DNA of 13,955 nucleotides, from positions 1 to 13,955 of the forward strand of contig JAQIWT010000910.1 in the NCBI GenBank assembly GCA_034696485.1, in the 5' to 3' direction. The position numbers and the translations under genes were made by a program. The notes beneath the pieces were generated by a model, which was not told the DNA's origin, ran no database searches, and saw only the letters and a program-made list of their open reading frames with translations. Below, one piece after another: positions 7,884-13,955 of the stretch (its first letter is position 1; the number at the start of each line of letters is the position of its first letter). Source of the stretch: Isohypsibius dastychi (taxonomy: Eukaryota; Tardigrada; Eutardigrada; Parachela; Isohypsibiidae).

Positions 7884-10087
7884 TCAAGTCTGCCTGTTGC
7901 TTGAAACAGCAACAGCGTCACTGAGCGAGCCTGTGAAACTGATTGTTTTCTGGCGAAAACTGCGAGTACCATTAGCACGTTCGTCTGATTTTACACATCC
8001 AAGAGGATTGGACGTCCCTGTCGGTAGTGACACAGGCGTTTCGGGCTGAGCTGATTGCTTGCTTGAAACCATGGGCATACTAAACATTCCAGTTCTGATG
8101 CCCAAGACATGCATGTATGCGTGGCGAAAGCGGTCGTTGGTGAGTCCATACAATATTGAGTTGACCGAAGAATTTGCGTGAGCCAAGAATATGACGATGA
8201 GGTAAACCAACGGGGGTATGTAGTCGGGTTGCCCCATGGAAATGCAGAAACCGAAGGGTATCCTGAAGATAAGAAACTGCGTGAAAAATGCGGGATGGAA
8301 TGTAATCAGCCTTTACCAACAAACAAGAAACGCGACGGCGATTGCGAACAAGACGATGATGATTGCTGCAGGTGAAAACATCCCGAGGACTGCGTTGAAA
8401 ATTGAGTATGACTGGGTTGCGCTAATAAGCAGAATAACATCATCATTTCATTGAAACAACTTGGTGCTTGAGTGAGTTGTGAACTGACATGGATGAAGTG
8501 CAAATGTAGTAGTTCGGAGCAAAAGCACTCTCACCCCTGGAAAAGAAAGGTCATGGTCACGATTCAGCCAAGCACATCAAGAAAACAACTTGCCAGCCGA
8601 GATAATTGGGTAAATGAATGAGATGAGCAAATATCCAAAGAGCGATACAGATGAGTACAGAATTCCGCCAGGTAAAAACCTTCTGATATGTTGAATATCG
8701 ACAAATCAGTATGTATCTGTTGAAAACACGTTATGCACTTGTTTCTCCGAATTGTGTACTACAGTAGAAGTGCAAAAGTTACCTGTTGATGCTAATTGCG
8801 CATATGCTGAACATTGAGCACATACATGCCGGAAAACACATCGATGCAATGAAGTCACAAAGAGACTTCTTTTCGTCGAAGTACCGTCTTCCTAATAATG
8901 CACCTGAAACAGTGGTTTTTTTTTGTTCTCAATCAAACAGTGTACGTACTAACAGCATGAACGTTAACATTTTCGAAATCCGATTCATATTTCTTTAGGC
9001 ACTCGGAAACATAGTGTGAAATTTGATATTCAGCACTACTACCGTAGGTAAGTGTGCCATCGCCCCAGAAGCACAGTCACATTGAGTCATTCAGCTTTCT
9101 AGCCGCACTTTGGGTATCGGATCCGAAAGACAACAGATGTTCAAGCTAAACGTGTACTCGGTACGTTACATTTTGAAATAACCATTCTCCTCATTTCAGC
9201 AATTTTTGAACGTGAAAATTGAAGGTATTCGTTGAATCTGCAGTGCCTGCACCTTACAGCTTTGTGCACTGGTTCCATTTTAAAGGATCTTCAAAGATCA
9301 AAAACATTGTCTTTAGAGTATCAAGACGAGCACTCTGCTATCCTTCGTGACGTATTCCTTACCGACAACATTCCAAGGGTCAACAACTGTAGTCACAAAG
9401 AGATCTGCTATTGCCAAGTTAACAATGAACACGTTGCCGGCGTTTTTCAGGGCCTACACGATAATGTATCCGTAAATGGTGTCCACTTTACCCAGGTAAA
9501 GTTTCTTACCTTCGTGGAGCTAACTGCTACAATTATCTGCAAAACAGCATGGTGAGATCTAACTTTGTTTTTCAGAATTCCAGATTTAAAAATCTTGTGT
9601 CAAACTCAGATGATATAAATTAATCTGAGCATCCGGTGCTTTGACATATTCAGTTCATCGATAATAAACATTCTAGATGAATAACCACTTCACGATCGCG
9701 AACAGCTGCAGGACTTTGATTAAACACTTGTGGATTATTCCACCGGGAATGAACAGTTGGATAGCTCTTGCTTACAGGAGCCCGAGGTTACGAATAAAAT
9801 ATCCATGACTTAAAAGGGACACATTTTCGCCCTGGGAGTCCCAGTAATCAAGGAACTCGCAAGGTCCATTCCGCATTTTACGTAGAAGTTAAGTTAGTTC
9901 TTACCAGGATATTTCCGAAAGTCCCAGTAATAGAAACGACCACAAGCGCTGCGATGAAAACTGCCCGTATCTGCGGGTGAAGAGAAAGATAATCTCCACC
10001 AAGGGCTTCCTCCACAAAAAGGTCACTTCGATTCAGGTTAGCAGAAATCATGCCTGATGCATTTCCTGCTTCGTTATAAACGAGCAT
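7884..10087 (-). CDS. Tre1/Moody/GPR84-like class A GPCR with fused TM5-TM6 (no intracellular loop 3)
   Basis: Exons on the minus strand: 10087-9905, 9536-9510, 9453-9363, 8903-8783, 8716-8594, 8536-8489, 8421-8317, 8262-7884; 1077 nt, 358 aa. The N-terminus has N-glycosylation sites (N9-A-S, N19-R-S). TM1 has TGTFGNIL. TM2 has NLAIADLF, with D87. The conserved TM3 Cys is C116, followed by N140-R-Y and then ILI. TM4 has W168. The ECL2 Cys is in YYIC (C194). TM6 has CWIPF (P235) and TM7 has NSILY in place of NPxxY. N-R-Y-I-L-I is typical of the Drosophila Tre1 group, which acts in cell migration and glial barriers via G proteins. Pro215 of TM5 lies only 20 residues from Pro235 of TM6, so loop 3 is absent. 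The 8593-8537 intron must use a GC donor. The true 5' end is uncertain. Confidence 0.8.
8537..8593 (-). other. GC-AG intron in the complete receptor gene
   Basis: The exon ends GGCTG and the intron starts GCAAGT, the classical consensus for GC donors; the acceptor is TTTTCCAG. Splicing here gives LGW-GES and keeps the receptor open. The nearest GT donor, two codons further on, would run straight into a TGA. The 57-nt length matches the neighbouring introns. Confidence 0.65.
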
Positions 10088-10601
10088 TGTCTCGGCGAAT
10101 ACCGAATACGGATCACTAAACTTGGGGTACCAAGCACCAAAAGTAGTTCAAGAAAAAACAAGCTCGCGTTATTGCAGAGAATTTCAACCGAAATGGATGT
10201 TGTGTATAAAGGTTGAGATATTAGGTCAAAACATTCGGATTTGTTCCCTTCGGGGCAAAAAGGTTGGGAGGATCTTCTTATTGATCGAAACTGGCTTTAA
10301 TGGGGACCCGTATGGGAAATAACACGTGTCACTGTTTACGTATCTCAAAGAGATTGAGTTAATCATTTCTCATCATCGACAAACAGGAATCCAATTAAGG
10401 ATACGATCATCCCGTTTCCCATGGCACTCAAAACAGGGAATCGCATCCATACTGTGCTCTTCCAGAACAAGGAACAACCTCAAGCAACTTGGGTCCAAAA
10501 TTGCGCATGTAATAATTAAACTCATGTGAGCTGCATTCTGCACCGGCAAATTCCGGCGATACTCAATTGGTACTGGTACACGGCTTTTGCATTGGTACAA
10601 G

Positions 10602-10707
10602 TACCGTAGTGCACGAATTAGAAGCCCGGGCTTTTGTTCTTTCGAAGCAACATTTCAAAAATGTCACGTGACGAAAAAGTTCTTCTTCTAATTCGGGCAC
10701 TACGGTA
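10602..10707. mobile_element. MITE-like element, 106 bp with 23-bp terminal inverted repeats
   Basis: The left end TACCGTAGTGCACGAATTAGAAG (10602-10624, quoted as 11+12: TACCGTAGTGC, ACGAATTAGAAG) is matched by the reverse complement of 10685-10707 at 22 of 23 positions. If the outer TA on each side is the target duplication, this fits a non-autonomous Tc1/mariner-type element. The interior holds palindromes AGCCCGGGCT (10623-10632) and GTCACGTGAC (10663-10672) and no coding capacity. Only one copy is visible in the window. Confidence 0.6.
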
Positions 10708-10713
10708 TTTGTT

Positions 10714-10719
10714 TTTATT
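10714..10719 (-). promoter_or_regulatory. Possible polyadenylation signal, minus strand
   Basis: Plus-strand TTTATT gives a minus-strand AATAAA about 270 nt downstream of the stop of the mucin-like gene. It lies just outside the MITE-like element. It is plausible but not close. Confidence 0.3.
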
Positions 10720-10987
10720 ACTGTCTATGGCGCTTCGTCGCGAAATCCGAATCGGTAAAACCAACATGTACGGACTACGGACTGACGTTTCTTAACGTTT
10801 TTTGTTGCGTAAGCAACGCAAACTGTTTGAACATAGCATATGTAGATTCAGATTTCAGAGATAAAAGCCAGAAATTAACCATCACGTCATAACGTCCAAT
10901 ACAGCTAACAAATCTGAGGAGACAAAACCATAATAAAACTGATCGCGCCGTCATGATGATGAGTTCATTTCAGTAGTTGCCATACCG

Positions 10988-11624
10988 TCAAGACCGGCTT
11001 TTGCAAATTCTGAAAAACATTGTGTCAGAGCAGAGGATGGTATTTTGTACAGTATCTTATTTTTGTGAACCCTCACCTGGCTAGGACGACAACAGCTGTA
11101 ATCGTAACAAGTACCGCAGAGAAAACCAACGTTATAACTGTTCCCGTCCACCAGTTAACAGGCTCGTTTGACACAGGTATAGTAGCAGGCGTTGATCTTG
11201 ACGTTGGAACCAGGGTTGACCGTGGAGAAATCAGTGGAGTGAATGTCGTAGTAGAACTGGATGAACTGTTCACAGAAACTGCAGACAGCGTCTCGTTTGG
11301 CTGAACATTTGATGATTCCGTGAGCGTCGAGTTTGGTGAAAAACTGGATGAGCCTGATGTCGGCTCAAACGATATGGAGCCTGTGGTTGTGGGTGATGGA
11401 TCACTGGGGATGCTGTCAGTCGGAACGTCAGTATCAAGCCCAAAAGAAGAGGCTGGTGTAGTGGCGACTTCTGCTTCTGTCAGTTCCTCTCCTGAATTCG
11501 GTCGACGTCTCGTAGATGATGAGAGATCGGGAGAATCTAGTGGAGTCTCTTCTTCTTGTGCTGTGGTGGAGACAAACAAAAGTGCCGAGATGGCGCACAA
11601 GGCCAACATCGGAAAAGGATTCAT
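10988..11624 (-). CDS. Small Ser/Thr-rich type I membrane (mucin-like) protein
   Basis: Exon 1 is 11624-11077 and exon 2 is 11009-10988, joined across a 67-nt intron (phase 2), giving 189 aa. The start MNPFPMLALCAISALLFVSTTAQ is a clear signal peptide (quoted as MNPFPMLALC and AISALLFVSTTAQ) with likely cleavage after about residue 22. The ectodomain is dominated by Ser, Thr and Pro with acidic residues, as in O-glycosylated mucin-type stalks, and has three N-glycosylation sequons (NST, NET, NSS) around residues 97-120. A single membrane helix follows NWW near residue 158 (GTVITLVFSAVLVTITAVVV). The splice adds only a tiny basic cytoplasmic tail, RICKSRS. It has no recognised domain. It lies in the same orientation between two receptor genes; any functional link to them is speculative. 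Confidence 0.65.
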
Positions 11625-12775
11625 GGCTTGTATAGAAAACGTTCCACCTTAAAATAAGAGCCGGTAAAAACAGGAACTGATAGCCATTTCCTTTTCAACG
11701 CAGCTAACAACCGTCTGCGGCATTTCTTTCCCATTGATCGGGAACTGTGATAGCCTATCATGCCCATCACCCATCCAAAGGTCATAAACTAGTAACAGGG
11801 TCAATCAATGAGTCTTAGGCGTTTCAGGCCATTCAGAACAACCTGGTTGTGTTTTTAAGTTTTGCTTATCAAACACTTGAGTATTGCCGTTACACGAATA
11901 AACGTTTCATTTCATTTGTGTATCAAGTTAGTGAATTCTTCCTGCGACTGCTTCCAGTCGTTTTTGGCCGGGAATGTCAGTCTACAACCGATTGGTCCCA
12001 TAGATAGATGGTACAATTTTTGTGTACCCTACGAAGAATACATAATTTGTACAGCCAGGTACAGAATCTACACATAGAGGTTTCCTAATCAAACTTGTCG
12101 TAGTCTTGAGGTTTCGTAGTTCATGTTACGTATCATAACATTACCTCTCCAAGCCAAGACCACCCTTCTGAAAACCCTCCGTATTCACAACCATATGTCG
12201 GCAACAGTTTTGTAGTACAGGAATCGTGGTACTGTACTGAGAATAACTGGTCGAAAGTTTTGCTTGTGAAACAACTTGTAACGAAGAGTTTCAAGATTCT
12301 CAATGAATGTCTGATCTACAGAATCAGCAAGAAACTCTCAAAAACCACGGACCACAAAAAAGCCACAAAAGAACTGTAATCACAAAACGTACAAACTTCT
12401 TGTCAACGAGCTCCACCGGCAACGAAAGTATTTGACTATGAAACCTACCGTGGTACTTACTGGCAAACAGGGCTATACCACGAAAACTCTCACTATGAAA
12501 AATTTGTCGCATGGTTCAAACTGAGGTGTTGGTAATAATCAGTGAGGAAAGATATCCATTCTAAGAATTTAGCGCCATGGCAAACAGAGAAATTATCGCT
12601 GGACAACAATTCTAGTATGACGAAAAATGATTGTCTTTATTTGCTATCGCATTTGGTTCCGGCGTCATTTGACTGGGAAGGAAAAGAAAATGTGGCAAAA
12701 TCGATCTGCTATAACCAAAGTGGTTGGTCAAAAAGATATGGAATGGGGACGGGATGGGGATGTGGACGGAATAAG
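11625..12775. other. Intergenic region between the partial receptor and the mucin-like gene
   Basis: About 1.15 kb containing the 3' UTR of the partial receptor, with a minus-strand AATAAA at 12641-12636, and the promoter of the mucin-like gene. A 33-codon two-exon frame (12512-12324, minus) is possible but unsupported. Small inverted repeats (AGTACAG/CTGTACT near 12213-12236; AGAGTTTC/GAAACTCT near 12285-12338) are seen. Nothing else is recognised. Confidence 0.4.
12636..12641 (-). promoter_or_regulatory. Putative polyadenylation signal of the partial receptor
   Basis: Plus-strand TTTATT gives AATAAA on the coding strand 135 nt past the stop at 12776-12778, a normal distance for a 3' UTR in a compact genome. 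Confidence 0.5.
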
Positions 12776-13946
12776 TTACAAATCAGTCTGTTCCAGGTAG
12801 CTGAGGCGGTCATTGTAAGCCGGTGATGCAAGGTCTATCACGATCAGAACCGGACAGCTGACAGACGTTTGGCACGATGATGTAGACATTCGTACGGGCT
12901 TCTTTGCGATCGACAATGTAATTTTAGAGTGATCGTTACTGGATTCGGGTCTGCTTCGAACAAAGCTCGCCGGTTCCACACTCAGTAGGTCTTTCGTGAC
13001 AGCTTTGGAGAACTTGTACGGAGCTGCACTCTTGTTTATTCCCAACACATTACAGTATGCGTCTCTGAATTTTTCATTGGTAATCCCGTAGAGTATACCT
13101 GTAATCACAACAACATCAAAAGTGGCCATTAAAACACAGCCCGTTTAGAGTCGCCTAGGTTTATGCCCAGTTTCCGCGAAACCACTCGAATCACGTACAG
13201 TTAATGGAAGAATTCCCATGGGCCATTATAATTGCAATCATATAGATCCATCCGGGTATTTCTTGGGGTTGCTTCATTAGAACGAAGATCGCGAAGGGTG
13301 ACCTATTGCAAACATTAACATCATCACTCAGTTCTCACTGATTCTTCGGGGCTGACGTGACATACCAGCAAATCATGAACGCGATGAAGACCGTAAACAA
13401 AGTTTTTGCAAGCTTCATGTCTTCTTGGTGGAAAGTTCTCCTTTCCCGGCGAACAGAAGGTTTCTGATGTGGCCCAGTCGCCATAAGGTCGAAGGTCTGA
13501 CCAGACGCCTCATTGGTGTAAAGCTGGGAAGATGAGCGATCCTCTATATCGCGTGGTTCGGCAACAGTTCTTCGTCTTCGCAACTGCCGTTTGTTGCGCC
13601 AGTAATGACAAAATATGCCCAGGTATGCCAGAAACAGGATAACCAGCGGAACGAAGACCCCTAAAGTCACATAGAAGAGGGCATAGGAATGAGTGGCACT
13701 GAAACAAGAGAGCCATATCATGGAAATTTCTAATTCGATGATATCTATTTCTGGCGGCTTCAAATCCTTTTAAATCATTGGTTTTTAAATGAAGTAGATT
13801 GTCTCTATCTTAATTCCAGAAAAGGTTTACAGGTTTATCACGGGAAAAGATATCTGTCTGTCATCCTGTCAGTCACCAGAATCATATCTAGGGCTTACAT
13901 TGAAAACGTGCAAATGTAGTAAGCCGGATCAAAAGCATTGTGACCC
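12776..13946 (-). CDS. Tre1/Moody/GPR84-like class A GPCR, 3' part (gene continues past the right edge)
   Basis: Four exons lie inside the window: 13946-13899, 13698-13366, 13302-13199 and 13098-12776; the upstream exons (TM1-TM4) are outside. The first is 48 nt and encodes ECL2 with YYICTFS, the same length and phases as its counterpart in the complete receptor. The second carries TM5 (SYALFYVTLGVFVP), a basic intracellular loop 3 (WRNKRQLRRRR...), and TM6 up to the CW pair. The third carries SPFAIFVLMKQP and TM7 up to GNSSIN. The last starts CILYGITNEKFRDAY and contains a 90-residue Ser-rich cytoplasmic tail. TM7 has NCILY in place of NPxxY. An intron interrupts this motif (13198-13099, phase 1) and is absent from the paralogue. 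Loop 3 is intact, so this copy probably couples normally to G proteins. Confidence 0.85.
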
Positions 13947-13955
13947 CTATGTAGG

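Larger units (their letters stand above)
10088..10987. other. Intergenic region upstream of the complete receptor
   Basis: About 900 bp containing the MITE-like inverted-repeat element at 10602-10707 and, presumably, the promoter and 5' UTR of the receptor gene. Open frames on both strands (for example around 10326-10600) show no recognisable domain and no splice-supported extension. A minus-strand AATAAA at 10719-10714 could belong to the mucin-like gene. Confidence 0.4.

Noticed and set aside
9232-9555. Plus-strand open frame of 107 codons
   Set aside because: It is the antisense shadow of the TM1 micro-exon and TM2 exon of the complete receptor.
10373-10600. A minus-strand frame with AMGNGMIV, resembling a GPCR TM1 end
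   Set aside because: There is no matching upstream N-terminus, micro-exon or TM2 exon, and the frame closes quickly. The resemblance is limited to a few residues.
12324-12512. Possible 33-aa two-exon hydrophobic peptide on the minus strand
   Set aside because: The splice sites (donor at 12460, acceptor at 12374) are plausible, but the product is tiny, has no recognised features beyond hydrophobicity and lies in a probable 3' UTR/promoter interval.
12542-12826. Plus-strand open frame of 94 codons
   Set aside because: It overlaps the last exon and 3' UTR of the partial receptor antisense, with no domain or splice context.

Overview
The window looks like nuclear DNA from a compact invertebrate genome. 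Every gene I could assemble is interrupted by short spliceosomal introns, mostly 47-200 nt with GT..AG ends. The proteins are metazoan in type: class A GPCRs, a signal-peptide/mucin-like membrane protein and a BEN-like nuclear protein. The receptors resemble the Tre1/Moody/GPR84 group, with an N-R-Y motif followed by I-L-I. An ecdysozoan such as a tardigrade or a small arthropod is my guess; the sequence alone does not settle this. There are no bacterial operons, CRISPR arrays, rRNAs or tRNAs that I can see. All gene models were built by hand from reading frames and splice sites, not from transcripts.

Left part (1-6350). A minus-strand gene (990-116, 3 exons, 247 aa) carries two tandem DNA polymerase beta-type helix-hairpin-helix domains and no polymerase domain. 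It is divergent from a plus-strand gene (1322-2994, 4 exons, 495 aa) of unknown function. Next is a plus-strand 14-exon gene (3346-6125, 619 aa) with an Arg/Ser N-terminus, a run of tiny duplicated phase-1 exons and a BEN-like C-terminal domain. The exon phases close exactly across all 14 exons.

Right part (6470-13955). The minus strand holds a tandem family of related GPCR genes. A partial receptor enters from the right edge (13946-12776). An apparently complete receptor lies at 10087-7884 (8 exons, 358 aa). A 5' fragment at 6991-6661 stops inside TM2 next to a degenerate 17-bp repeat tract. A small Ser/Thr-rich type I membrane protein gene (11624-10988) sits between the first two. The three copies share exon boundaries, including a 27-nt micro-exon in TM1 in the two copies where that region is visible.

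The most unusual feature is the complete-looking receptor. Compared with its neighbour it lacks exactly 76 codons, covering the end of TM5, all of intracellular loop 3 and the start of TM6. TM5 and TM6 are therefore fused in frame, giving a predicted six-helix receptor or a very young pseudogene. Also notable are the tandem-duplicated exon-intron units with nine consecutive symmetric phase-1 exons, a GC-AG intron, a MITE-like 106-bp inverted-repeat element, and the double HHH protein.
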